Assembly (NCBI GenBank): GCA_902363665.1
Contig: CABJAW010000012.1
Span: forward strand, 60,139-124,138
DNA from: Lachnospiraceae bacterium
GTDB lineage: Bacteria; Bacillota; Clostridia; Lachnospirales; Lachnospiraceae
DNA length: 64,000 bases
Direction: 5' to 3'
Below the pieces are notes generated by a model. It saw only the letters and a program-made list of their open reading frames with translations. It was not told the origin of the DNA and searched no databases. The position numbers and the translations under genes were made by a program. Shown here one piece after another: positions 17,628 to 25,664 of this stretch. Position 1 is the stretch's first letter. Every line of letters begins with the position of its first letter.

Positions 17628-19019
17628 ATGCACAAATTATATTATCAGTTTCCGAATACGTGGTTTGGTGATTGCATGCCGTTTGGCCATGGAAATGAAT
17701 TTTTCCTGTATCATCAAAGAGATACCAGAAAACCGGGACCATTTGGGGAACCGTTTGGCTGGGATCTGGCAACAACCTCTGATTTCGTTCATTATAAGGA
17801 CTGCGGCGTAGCAGTTCCGAGGGGAACGGATGAGGAGCAGGATCAGTTTATTTTTGCAGGAAGTGTATTCGAGGCCGAGGGACAGTATCATATTTTCTAT
17901 ACCGGTTATAACCGGGATTATCCGGCGCAGGGGAAGGCATCACAGGTATTGATGCATGCAGTTTCAGATGATCTGTATCACTGGACTAAAACGAAGGAGG
18001 CACTTACGTTTACACCACAGGAGGGATATGACCCGGATGACTGGCGTGATCCGTTTGTACTGTGGAATGAAGAGGAGCAGGTTTATATGCTGATCCTTGG
18101 CGCGAGAAAGATCGGACCAAAGACACAGCAGACTGGCCGTACCGTAAAGTTTACATCAACAGATTTGAAAAACTGGAAATTTGAGGGAGATTTCTGGGCA
18201 CCGGGACTTTTCACGATGCATGAAATGGTAGACCTGTTCCAGATTGGCGACTGGTGGTATCATGTAGTGACAGAGTACAGTGACCGTAGCAAGATGGTTT
18301 ATCGTATGAGCAAGAGTATCAATGGCCCGTGGATTGCACCGGCGGATGATGCGTTTGACGGACGTGCATACTATGCAGGAAGAACGTTCTGCCTGAACGG
18401 ACAGAGAATTCTGTTTGGCTGGGTGCCAACGAAAGAAAACAGCGATGACCATGCGAACTTTGAGTGGGCAGGTACTTTCGTGGCGCATGAAATCTATCAA
18501 AGAGAAGACGGAACACTCGGTGTAAAGATTCCGGATACCGTATGGGCTGCATTTAACGAGCGGGAAAAGATTGCAGACTTTACGATCGATTCCCCGTATG
18601 CAAGAGAGGAAAAGGTAGTGGCGAGAGAGTGTGGCGATCTGTTTTCCTTTGAGGCAGATGTGAAGTTTTCCGGCGATCCCCGTTCGTTTGGTGTGCGCAT
18701 TCTTGAGAGTGAGGAGAAAGCGCAGGCATATCAGTTCCTGTTCCATGTAAAAGAAAATCGTTATGTCTTTGAGAAAAATCCGAACTGGCCGTGGTTTGGC
18801 TGTATGAACATCGGACTGGAGCGGCCAATTGATCTGAATGCCGGAGAGACGTACCATATTCAGATTATTTTCGATGATGATATCGCAACGCTGTATGTGA
18901 ACGGTGTTGCACTCAATACGAGAGCATATGAAAAGCCGGGTGATTCCTTAAGTCTCTTTGTGACAGACGGAACGCTTGAGGTAACAAATGCTTCGATTGC
19001 AAGAGGAATCAAAGCGTAG
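17628..19019 (+). CDS. GH32-like five-bladed beta-propeller glycosidase
   Basis: A 463-residue cytoplasmic glycosidase without a signal peptide. It would cleave a sugar brought in by the adjacent importer. The propeller motifs are variants of those in GH32: NTWFGDCMPFG replaces the usual W-M-N-D-P-N-G nucleophile segment (D16 by position), DDWRDPFVL contains the RDP stabiliser, and MHEMVDLFQ replaces the E-C acid/base motif. A C-terminal beta-sandwich (about 320-463) is also GH32-like. Fructan or sucrose-type substrates are the family norm, but the altered nucleophile motif puts it in a divergent subgroup, so specificity is open. Confidence 0.75.
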   Translation: MHKLYYQFPNTWFGDCMPFGHGNEFFLYHQRDTRKPGPFGEPFGWDLATTSDFVHYKDCGVAVPRGTDEEQDQFIFAGSVFEAEGQYHIFYTGYNRDYPAQGKASQVLMHAVSDDLYHWTKTKEALTFTPQEGYDPDDWRDPFVLWNEEEQVYMLILGARKIGPKTQQTGRTVKFTSTDLKNWKFEGDFWAPGLFTMHEMVDLFQIGDWWYHVVTEYSDRSKMVYRMSKSINGPWIAPADDAFDGRAYYAGRTFCLNGQRILFGWVPTKENSDDHANFEWAGTFVAHEIYQREDGTLGVKIPDTVWAAFNEREKIADFTIDSPYAREEKVVARECGDLFSFEADVKFSGDPRSFGVRILESEEKAQAYQFLFHVKENRYVFEKNPNWPWFGCMNIGLERPIDLNAGETYHIQIIFDDDIATLYVNGVALNTRAYEKPGDSLSLFVTDGTLEVTNASIARGIKA

Positions 19020-19061
19020 CTTGAGCCGGAATTCAGCGCTAAAAATACCTCAAAAAAGTAA

Positions 19062-19090
19062 TTGACAAACCGCATCCCATGTAGTAGAAT
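19062..19090 (+). promoter_or_regulatory. Sigma-A promoter of the infC operon
   Basis: TTGACA at 19062-19067 and TAGAAT at 19085-19090 with a 17-base spacer. Confidence 0.8.
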
Positions 19091-19096
19091 AAATCA

Positions 19097-19347
19097 GGTT
19101 GTAAAACAGGAAAGCAGAGTATCCACTCTCACCCTGGCACGAGGAAGTATGGTGACCAGAGGTTCATAAAAGATGACAGATCGGGTTTATTATCTGGATG
19201 GCGGACCGGAGATTTCGTTCGATGGGATGCGGTTGAGTTGCCAAAAGGCAGTATGGATTCAGAGTTTGATTCCGGCAGTTTTGCAGGAAGTTTTGATGTG
19301 TCAGATGTGATGATTGAAGTGGATAGCTGTGCGTTATCCACTTTTTT
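19097..19347 (+). promoter_or_regulatory. L20-type attenuation leader of infC-rpmI-rplT
   Basis: About 250 non-coding bases precede infC. The end is an intrinsic terminator: AGTGGATA (19318-19325), a nine-base loop, TATCCACT (19335-19342), six T. Near the 5' end, GTATCCACT (19119-19127) can pair with the same AGTGGATA strand and so form a competing antiterminator. This is the arrangement known for L20-controlled attenuation in Bacillus. L20 as the effector is inferred from the operon's content. Confidence 0.75.
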
Positions 19348-19425
19348 AATGTTTCTATTCAGGGTTGTTCCACGGCGAGGCCGAAGGGAGCAGAGTTTTA
19401 TATCAATGTGTGGAGGTGCAGAACT

Positions 19426-19935
19426 ATTAGCGAATTAATGATTAACGAACAGATCAGGGACCGCGAAGTCCGCTTAATCGGTGAAAACGGAGAGCAGCTT
19501 GGCATTATGTCAGCAAGGGATGCAATGAAGCTTGCCAAAGAAGCAGAGCTTGACCTTGTAAAGATTGCCCCGACCGCGAAGCCGCCGGTGTGCAAGATCA
19601 TCGACTACGGAAAATATCGTTACGAGCTGGCAAGAAAAGAAAAAGAAGCGAAGAAAAAGCAGAAGACGATAGAGATCAAGGAAATCCGGCTGTCACCAAA
19701 TATTGATGTAAATGACCTGAATACCAAAATCAGCAGTGCACGTAAATTTCTTACAAAGGGCAATAAGGTAAAAATCAGCCTTCGCTTCAGGGGACGTGAG
19801 ATGGCTCATATGCAGGCCAGCCGTTATATCCTTGAAGATTTCGCAAAGTCTCTGGAAGATGTGGCTGTGATTGATAAGCCAATCAAGCAGGAAGGCAGAA
19901 GCCTCACCCTGTTTTTGATGGAAAAGCGTTCATAA
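19426..19935 (+). CDS. infC: Translation initiation factor IF-3, ATT start
   Basis: IF-3 binds the 30S subunit and checks the start codon. The product is 169 residues, full length, beginning ISELMINEQIRDREVRL. I place the start at ATT 19426 because GGAGGT (19412-19417) is eight bases upstream. The GTG at 19408 overlaps that site, and the ATG at 19438 is 20 bases from it. Rare ATT/ATA starts are characteristic of infC and let IF-3 repress its own translation. The conserved core KIAPTAKPPVCKIIDYGK and the C-terminal domain are intact. First gene of infC-rpmI-rplT. Confidence 0.95.
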   Translation: MSELMINEQIRDREVRLIGENGEQLGIMSARDAMKLAKEAELDLVKIAPTAKPPVCKIIDYGKYRYELARKEKEAKKKQKTIEIKEIRLSPNIDVNDLNTKISSARKFLTKGNKVKISLRFRGREMAHMQASRYILEDFAKSLEDVAVIDKPIKQEGRSLTLFLMEKRS

Positions 19936-19974
19936 CGTTATTCAGATATTCTAAATACAAGGAGGAACTTTAAG

Positions 19975-20172
19975 ATGCCAAAAATGAAAACAAGCAGAGC
20001 AGCTGCAAAACGTTTTAAAAAGACAGGAACAGGATTATTAAAGAGAAATAAAGCTTATAAGAGCCATATCTTAACAAAGAAATCCACTAAGAGAAAGAGA
20101 AATCTGAGACAGTCTACAATCACAGACGCTACGAATGCTCAGAACATGAAGAAGATCCTGCCGTATCTGTAA
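19975..20172 (+). CDS. rpmI: 50S ribosomal protein L35
   Basis: A small basic protein of the large ribosomal subunit, 65 residues, with the usual start [20 protein letters not shown] and a Lys/Arg-rich body. AAGGAGG lies upstream of ATG 19975. It lies between infC and rplT in the standard order. The 122-base gap to rplT holds two hairpins. Confidence 0.98.
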   Translation: MPKMKTSRAAAKRFKKTGTGLLKRNKAYKSHILTKKSTKRKRNLRQSTITDATNAQNMKKILPYL

Positions 20173-20198
20173 GCAGCAGGCAGAAATCAGGAAACAGG

Positions 20199-20251
20199 AG
20201 ACTGTGGCCGAAAGTCTGACGGCTGCGACAGTCTGAGGCGGAGCACTCCGC
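20199..20251 (+). promoter_or_regulatory. Two hairpins between rpmI and rplT
   Basis: AGACTGT (20199-20205) pairs with ACAGTCT (20228-20234), with an inner GCCG/CGGC. Then GCGGAG pairs with CTCCGC (20238-20251). A role in L20 binding or mRNA processing is possible but not shown. Confidence 0.45.
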
Positions 20252-20294
20252 TGTACGTGTAAAGACATGGATTATCTAAGGAGGAAAACAAGAC

Positions 20295-20651
20295 ATGGCA
20301 AGAATCAAAGGCGGTTTAAACGCTAAGAAAAAACATAACAGAGTATTAAAGCTGGCTAAGGGTTACAGAGGAGCCAGATCCAAACAGTACAGAGTAGCAA
20401 AGCAGTCTGTAATGCGTGCACTTACAAGCGCATACGCAGGAAGAAAGCAGAAGAAGCGTCAGTACAGACAGCTTTGGATCGCTCGTATCAACGCAGGCGC
20501 TCGTCTGAACGGCCTTTCCTACAGCAAATTTATGTACGGCCTGAAGCTGGCTGGCGTAGAGCTGAACAGAAAAGTGCTGGCTGATATGGCAGTTAATGAT
20601 GCAGCAGGATTTGCTTCTCTTGTAGAGCTTGCAAAGACAAAGCTTGCTTAA
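20295..20651 (+). CDS. rplT: 50S ribosomal protein L20
   Basis: An rRNA-binding protein needed early in 50S assembly, and the probable feedback repressor of this operon. It has 118 residues, standard length, with [15 protein letters not shown] at the start and the conserved [21 protein letters not shown] helix. AAGGAGG precedes ATG 20295. It is the last gene of the operon and is followed by a dispersed palindrome and a strong terminator. Confidence 0.98.
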   Translation: MARIKGGLNAKKKHNRVLKLAKGYRGARSKQYRVAKQSVMRALTSAYAGRKQKKRQYRQLWIARINAGARLNGLSYSKFMYGLKLAGVELNRKVLADMAVNDAAGFASLVELAKTKLA

Positions 20652-20667
20652 TTGAACGAAGGTCGCG

Positions 20668-20690
20668 AAGCGGATTGCAAATGTCCGTTT
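20668..20690 (+). repeat. Dispersed palindrome after rplT
   Basis: AAGCGGAT, seven bases, GTCCGTTT: the stem is kept by two G-U pairs. Confidence 0.65.
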
Positions 20691-20712
20691 TAGTATAGTT
20701 TTGAAAATGAGG

Positions 20713-20742
20713 AGTCCCGGATGAAAATCCGGGGCTTTTTTG
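20713..20742 (+). terminator. Rho-independent terminator of infC-rpmI-rplT
   Basis: AGTCCCGGAT pairs with ATCCGGGGCT around GAAA, followed by six T. Confidence 0.9.
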
Positions 20743-20792
20743 CATTATGCATTTTTCGGATACGATCGAGGATAGAAGTAGTTCATGAGAGT

Positions 20793-20832
20793 GCAGCAAT
20801 CAGAGGAAAGAAACTCTGGAGGCTGCTTTTTT
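20793..20832 (+). terminator. Second terminator-like hairpin
   Basis: GCAGC/GCTGC and CAGAG/CTCTG stack around an A-rich loop, followed by six T. The structured repeat unit begins at the last T of this run. Confidence 0.7.
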
Positions 20833-20990
20833 AACCGAGTCAGGCAAGTCCCCTGCTTCAATTGCGCGGAGCAATAAGCAGTGGGTAGGGACTTGCTTGT
20901 ATCAGGAGTGGTACAAGCCACTCCTGATAAGCTGCGAAGCAGCTGCTCGGTTATGAGCAAGTAGCGAAGCGGATTGCGAATATCCGCTTT
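20832..20990 (+). repeat. Structured repeat unit, fullest copy
   Basis: A closing stem TAACCGAG (20832-20839)/CTCGGTTA (20946-20953) encloses three arms. Arm 1: GCAAGTCCC/GGGACTTGC (20844-20896) with inner CTGCTT/AAGCAG and ATTGC/GCAAT. Arm 2: ATCAGGAGTGG/CCACTCCTGAT (20901-20928). Arm 3: AGCTGC-GAA-GCAGCT (20930-20944). Eight bases past TTATGAGC comes the dispersed palindrome AAGCGGAT/ATCCGCTT (20967-20989). After GACC the unit restarts at 20994 as CCGAGTCAGGCAAGTCTCC, so the repeat period is 158 bases. No coding potential is convincing. Confidence 0.8.
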
Positions 20991-20993
20991 GAC

Positions 20994-21016
20994 CCGAGTC
21001 AGGCAAGTCTCCTGCG
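20994..21016 (+). repeat. Truncated second unit of the structured repeat
   Basis: Repeats 20836-20857 with one change, then diverges. The rest of the gap to 21197 shows no gene; the promoters of the next operon begin there. Confidence 0.7.
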
Positions 21017-21197
21017 GGGATGAGCTTGATTGCAACAGCTGTTTTGTCTGAGAAATCGATAAAGTATCTTACATGGAAAGCGTCTGCTTTGACAGAGAAA
21101 GCTTTGTGATTGGTAAATATATACAGATTGATATTGTAACATATGCATAAAAATGAACATATAAAACTGTATATTAAGGAGATTTGCACAAAAGCTG

Positions 21198-21240
21198 TTG
21201 ACGTTTAATAATCACTGTGATAATATTACAAGTAATCACA
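21198..21240 (+). promoter_or_regulatory. Distal promoter and palindromic operator of the methyltransferase operon
   Basis: TTGACG (21198-21203), 17-base spacer, TAATAT (21221-21226). A perfect palindrome ATCAC-T-GTGAT (21211-21221) fills the spacer and abuts the -10 box, and a half-site AATCACAG follows at 21233. A repressor bound there would block polymerase. The GntR protein encoded at the operon's end is the natural candidate. Confidence 0.6.
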
Positions 21241-21307
21241 GAAAAAAATAATAAAAAGAATTTTACAGAAATTCTAAAAAGAATTATATATGATATGCAA
21301 AAAGGAC

Positions 21308-21336
21308 TTTACAAAATCACACAGATATCATATAAT
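21308..21336 (+). promoter_or_regulatory. Proximal promoter of the methyltransferase operon
   Basis: TTTACA (21308-21313), 17-base spacer, TATAAT (21331-21336). Another AATCACAC half-site lies in the spacer. Confidence 0.65.
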
Positions 21337-21430
21337 CCACCTATTCAGTAGGAAAAGTATGAAATAAAAGTCTGACCTAAACGCAGAGAAATAAAGTGAC
21401 TGCGTTCATAAGCATTCATAAAAAGGGAAG

Positions 21431-21449
21431 GCGGAAGACAAAGATCCGC
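21431..21449 (+). repeat. Degenerate dispersed palindrome
   Basis: GCGGA, nine bases, TCCGC, followed by the CTTTACAGCAAC-type tail seen near other copies. Confidence 0.4.
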
Positions 21450-21485
21450 TTTACAGCAACCAGATGAAAAACAGGAGGACTATGT

Positions 21486-22445
21486 ATGAAAAAGAGAGAC
21501 AGAGTATTTGCAGCAATTCGCGGAGAGAAAGTGGATCACGTACCGTGCGGATTTTCCCTTCATTTTCCACATGACCGTGCATTCGGTGATGCTTCGGTGG
21601 AAGCTCATCTGCGTTTTTTCAAAGAAACGGATACGGATATTATTAAGATTATGAATGAAAATCTTGTTCCGGACGTTGGCGAGATCAGAACGGCAGAAGA
21701 CTGGAAAAAGATTCCTTCCTATTCAATGAAGGATGGATTCATGCAGAAGCAGATGGAGCTTACAGAAAAGATCCTTGCAAAGGCAGATCCGAATGCATTT
21801 TCACTTGGAACGCTTCATGGTATTTGCGCATCAGCGATCCATCCGATCGAAGCAAGATACGGATATGAGGGAACAAGAGAGCGCATGTGTGCACACTTAA
21901 GAGAGAACAAGGTTCCGGTACTGGATGCATTTAAGAGAATCACAGAAGGAATGTGCCAGCTGGCAGAGAGCTACAAAAAGCTTGGATTGGACGGTATTTA
22001 TTATGCGGCGCTCGGCGGTGAGAGACGGTATTACACGGATGAAGAGTTTGCAGAAGCAATTGAAGGCTTTGACAAAGAAATCCTGAAGGTTTCCAAAGAG
22101 GTGGGCAATGTAAATGTACTTCATATCTGTAAGGATGGTCTGAACATGGATCGCTATGCAAGCTATGCAGATCTGGCGGATGTTGTAAACTGGGGTGTTT
22201 ACGAGACGCATTTCAGTCTGGAGGACGGCAAAAAGCTGTTTGCTGGAAAGACAATCATGGGTGGACTGGCAAACCGCAGCGGTGTGATGGTTGATGGTAC
22301 AGAAGAAGAGCTGCGTGAAGCGACAAAGAAAGTTATTTCTGATTATGGCAAGGCGAAATTTATTCTGGGAGCGGATTGCACACTTCCGACAGAAATTCCA
22401 TATTCACGAATCAATGCAGTTGTACAGGCTGCAAGAGAAATATAA
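21486..22445 (+). CDS. UroD-superfamily, MtaA/MtbA-like methyltransferase
   Basis: A 319-residue TIM-barrel protein of the uroporphyrinogen decarboxylase superfamily. It carries H213-x-C215 (VLHICKDG) and C298 (ILGADCTLP). This matches the zinc-binding His-x-Cys...Cys pattern of corrinoid:thiol methyltransferases such as MtaA/MtbA, not the haem enzyme. It therefore more likely moves a methyl group or works on a small methylated compound. It opens an operon with an ABC importer and a cysteine-desulfidase-family enzyme, with no haem genes nearby. No corrinoid protein is encoded in the window, so the donor is unknown. Confidence 0.75.
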   Translation: MKKRDRVFAAIRGEKVDHVPCGFSLHFPHDRAFGDASVEAHLRFFKETDTDIIKIMNENLVPDVGEIRTAEDWKKIPSYSMKDGFMQKQMELTEKILAKADPNAFSLGTLHGICASAIHPIEARYGYEGTRERMCAHLRENKVPVLDAFKRITEGMCQLAESYKKLGLDGIYYAALGGERRYYTDEEFAEAIEGFDKEILKVSKEVGNVNVLHICKDGLNMDRYASYADLADVVNWGVYETHFSLEDGKKLFAGKTIMGGLANRSGVMVDGTEEELREATKKVISDYGKAKFILGADCTLPTEIPYSRINAVVQAAREI

Positions 22446-22473
22446 AAATTACACGATCAAAGGAGGAAAAAAC

Positions 22474-23823
22474 ATGAAGAGGAAAATGATCAGCGGACTG
22501 CTGGCGGCAGCAATGACAATGGGACTGTTTGGCGGTGCATTTGCGGCAGAGGCAGAGGAGACAGTATACCCGGCAGGTACGATCACCATTTACGGAACCG
22601 GCCAGCCGCAGTACTTAAAGGAGTACATGGACGCATGGGTAGAGCGCCATCAGGATATCGCAGCAGGTGTTACGTTTGACATTGTACAGACAGAGGGTCA
22701 TGCACAGAGCCGTGAGAATATTACGATGACCGCACTGTCAGGGGCAATGGAGGATCTTCCGGATGCAGTATGGCTTGATCCAGTTAACATCATGGATCTT
22801 TCCCAGGCAGATCTTCTGGTAGACGAAAGTGAATTTCTGGCTCCGTACATCGATCAGATGGTAGATGGAGCAGCGGATGATGCGACGATCAACGGCGGTA
22901 TTTACGGCCTTCCGAGTTCCGTTCGTCCGAACGTGCTGTTTTACAACCAGGAGATCTTTGACAAATATGGCGTGGATCCGTCCATGATGACAACGTTTGA
23001 CGGTTACATTGAGGCAGGACGCCAGCTGAAGGAAAAGAGCGAAGGAAAAGTTTACCTTTCCTACATCAGCCCGAGCAGCAAGACCTGGAGATATTGGGGA
23101 CGTCGTGGTCTGATGCCGCAGGCAGATGCGAAAATCTGGGATGAGGATGGAAATGTAGTGATCGGTGAGGATGCAGGTACAAAGCTTGCACTTGGTGCCC
23201 TGGATACCTTAAATTCCGAAGGACTTCTGATGAAGACTGAAATTATGGAGCCGGCGCTTTACGATGCAATCAATAATCAGGAAGTAGCAACGTTCTACAT
23301 TGGCGCATTCTGGGATGAGTTCCTTAGAAAGAACTGCCAGGCAACCTCCGGTCAGTGGAGAGTAATGGCTTCTCCGGTATTTGAGGAAGTCGGAACAGCA
23401 GGCGCACCGGTATCCAGCTATTTCTGTATCGTAAATAAGGGGGACAACGTATATCAGGGACTGCTTGAGCAGCTGTGGAAGGATTTCCACTTTGATACTG
23501 AGTCCAGAAATGCATGGGTAGAGTCCATGGAGTCTCAGAATGCACCGTATGCAAACCCGATTTCTCTTTCTATGCTGGAAGATGATTTCTGGAAAGAGCC
23601 GTCTGAGTTCTACGGCGGAATGTCTTTCAGAGAGATGGAAGGAAAGTGCCTGGAGAATGGTTCTAAAAATCTGGTTGTAACTCCGCAGGATGCAGAGGCA
23701 GATGAGATCATCTCAGCAGAGCTTGAGAATTATGTGGCAGGAAATCAGACAATGGACGAAGCAATTGCAAATATGGATAAAAACCTGAAGGCGAAGATCG
23801 GTTCTGCAACGATCATTCAGTAA
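22474..23823 (+). CDS. ABC transporter substrate-binding protein (family 1)
   Basis: A 449-residue exported binding protein with signal peptide MISGLLAAAMTMGLFGGAFA cut before AEAEE. The body resembles family 1 sugar-binding proteins. ATG 22474 follows AAAGGAGG; the frame is open upstream only because it runs into the methyltransferase gene. It captures the ligand for the two permeases downstream. Neighbouring enzymes make a simple sugar less certain than for the other two importers in this window. Confidence 0.9.
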   Translation: MKRKMISGLLAAAMTMGLFGGAFAAEAEETVYPAGTITIYGTGQPQYLKEYMDAWVERHQDIAAGVTFDIVQTEGHAQSRENITMTALSGAMEDLPDAVWLDPVNIMDLSQADLLVDESEFLAPYIDQMVDGAADDATINGGIYGLPSSVRPNVLFYNQEIFDKYGVDPSMMTTFDGYIEAGRQLKEKSEGKVYLSYISPSSKTWRYWGRRGLMPQADAKIWDEDGNVVIGEDAGTKLALGALDTLNSEGLLMKTEIMEPALYDAINNQEVATFYIGAFWDEFLRKNCQATSGQWRVMASPVFEEVGTAGAPVSSYFCIVNKGDNVYQGLLEQLWKDFHFDTESRNAWVESMESQNAPYANPISLSMLEDDFWKEPSEFYGGMSFREMEGKCLENGSKNLVVTPQDAEADEIISAELENYVAGNQTMDEAIANMDKNLKAKIGSATIIQ

Positions 23824-23861
23824 AAAATAGAAACATAATCAGGGAAAGCCACAAAAGGCGG

Positions 23862-23896
23862 AAAGCCCGGGTGACAATGGCCGCCCGGGCTTTTTG
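23862..23896 (+). terminator. Attenuating terminator between binding protein and permease
   Basis: A perfect 10-bp stem AAAGCCCGGG (23862-23871)/CCCGGGCTTT (23884-23893) with a run of five T. It probably lets only part of transcription reach the permeases. Confidence 0.8.
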
Positions 23897-23928
23897 TATC
23901 CTTTACCATGATAAATGGGAGAAAAAAT

Positions 23929-24798
23929 ATGCTGAAAACAATCAAAAAATACAAAATGCCGTATCTGTTTATTCTGCCGTTTTTCGTACTGTTTCTTGTA
24001 TTTCAGCTGATTCCGATCATCTGGACCGTATACATCAGCTTTACACAGTGGCGCGGAATCGGTGATCCGCAGTTTATTGGCTGGGATAATTACAAAAAAA
24101 TTCTGATTGACAATATGTTCTGGGAAGCACTCAAAAATACGGTTGTTTACTGGATCTCCGGTCTGGTGCTGATTTTGATTTTTGCACTTTTGATCGCAAC
24201 GATCCTGAACTCAGATCTTCTGAAGGGAAGAGTATTTTTCAAAACCGTGACCTTCTTGCCGAATGTTTGTGCGGCGATTGCAATGGGTCTTATTTTCCGC
24301 CTGTTCTTTGATGAAAATGCCGGCCTGATCAATGAGGCACTGCAGGCGTTTGGACTCTCCAGAGTGCCGTGGCTGACGAGTACACAGTTTTCAAAGATAC
24401 CGGTCATCATTCTGAATGTATGGAGAAATACGCCATGGTTTACAATGATTATCTTATCCGGTCTGCTGAATATTCCGCGTGATTACTATGAGGCAGCAAC
24501 AATGGATGGTGCCGGTAAATGGAAACAGTTCTGCTATATCACATTGCCGTCACTTGGAAATATTCTGTTTTTCTGTTCTGTGACTCTGACCGTGGATTCC
24601 TGGAAGCTGTTTAATGAATCTTACATTCTGCCGGGACCGGGTACCTCGAATACCTCCTTGTTCCAGTATATGTATGAATCAGGATTTAATACCTTCAACA
24701 TGGGCTATGCGTCCAGTATCGGAGTGGTTCTGATCGTGATTCTTGCGATCATCTCCGTGATTCAGCTGGCAGTCCGCCGCAGACAGGGCGAAATATAA
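23929..24798 (+). CDS. ABC transporter permease, MalF/UgpA type
   Basis: A 289-residue membrane subunit with six predicted helices. The coupling motif EAATMDGAGKWKQFCYITLP lies near residue 190. I prefer ATG 23929 with GGGAGA six bases upstream; ATG 23908 is in frame but has no ribosome binding site. The next permease follows after 15 bases with its own AAGGAGG. Confidence 0.92.
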   Translation: MLKTIKKYKMPYLFILPFFVLFLVFQLIPIIWTVYISFTQWRGIGDPQFIGWDNYKKILIDNMFWEALKNTVVYWISGLVLILIFALLIATILNSDLLKGRVFFKTVTFLPNVCAAIAMGLIFRLFFDENAGLINEALQAFGLSRVPWLTSTQFSKIPVIILNVWRNTPWFTMIILSGLLNIPRDYYEAATMDGAGKWKQFCYITLPSLGNILFFCSVTLTVDSWKLFNESYILPGPGTSNTSLFQYMYESGFNTFNMGYASSIGVVLIVILAIISVIQLAVRRRQGEI

Positions 24799-24813
24799 GG
24801 AGGGCATTACATT

Positions 24814-25653
24814 ATGGGAGTAAAAAAGAAACGGTTTGCAGAGTCTGCATTGCTGCATATTGTTATTGTGTTTATCACGCTGCTTTGCGTGCTGCCAATC
24901 CTCTGGATGTGTTTAATCGCAGTTAAGCCTGCATCAGAAAGCATCAGTGGATTCCATTCGGTTTTGGTTGAGTCTCCGACGATGGCCAATTTTGAGCGTT
25001 TGTTCGAAATGATTCCGGTGCTTCAGAATACGTTTAATAGTGTGTTTACGGCGATTCTTGGAACCGTAACCTCTTTGTTTTTCTGTTCACTTGCAGGCTT
25101 TGCGTTTGCAAAGTATTCGTTTCCGGGAAGAAATGCGCTGTTTTATTTTGTGATCGGCACGATGCTGGTGCCGCCTGAGGTAGGCGCAGTACCGTTGTTT
25201 GTTATTATGAAAAAAATAGGGCTGATCAACAGCCTGTGGTCTTTGATCATTCCTCGTATTGCGACGGCAGTCGGTATCTTTTATATGCATCAGTATATCA
25301 AGGACGTACCGGATGAACTGATTGAAGCGGCAAAGATCGACGGATGCGGCGATTTTAAGATTTTTCTTCGGATCATTATTCCGGTCATCAAACCGGCGCT
25401 TGCCTCCTGGGCATCCGTCACACTGATTGCGAGATGGAATGACTTCTTCTGGCCACTGTTATACCTGAGAAAGCAGGCAAAATATACACTGATGGTAACG
25501 ATCTCACTGCTTCCGGTCAGCGAAGGACTTTCTACGCCGTGGCCGGTGATTCTTGCCGGAACAACACTTGTAATTGTTCCGATTGTTGTGCTATATTTAT
25601 TACTGCAGACATTCCAGAAAGCCGGTCTGATGGCCGGAGCCGTAAAAGGCTGA
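24814..25653 (+). CDS. ABC transporter permease, MalG/UgpE type
   Basis: A 279-residue membrane subunit with six predicted helices, coupling motif EAAKIDGCGDFKIFLRIIIP near residue 172 and the usual GLMAGAVKG end. It completes the importer's membrane part. The ATPase must come from elsewhere in the genome, as for the other two importers here. The following gene starts 11 bases after its stop. Confidence 0.92.
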   Translation: MGVKKKRFAESALLHIVIVFITLLCVLPILWMCLIAVKPASESISGFHSVLVESPTMANFERLFEMIPVLQNTFNSVFTAILGTVTSLFFCSLAGFAFAKYSFPGRNALFYFVIGTMLVPPEVGAVPLFVIMKKIGLINSLWSLIIPRIATAVGIFYMHQYIKDVPDELIEAAKIDGCGDFKIFLRIIIPVIKPALASWASVTLIARWNDFFWPLLYLRKQAKYTLMVTISLLPVSEGLSTPWPVILAGTTLVIVPIVVLYLLLQTFQKAGLMAGAVKG

Positions 25654-25664
25654 GGAAATCACAG

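Noticed and set aside
20745..21035. Minus-strand frame of 96 codons
   Set aside because: It is the translation of the structured repeat (contains KADIRNPLRY, as do frames over the other copies) and has no start signal.
22291..22473. N-terminal extension of the binding protein into the methyltransferase gene
   Set aside because: A signal peptide and AAAGGAGG identify ATG 22474 as the start.
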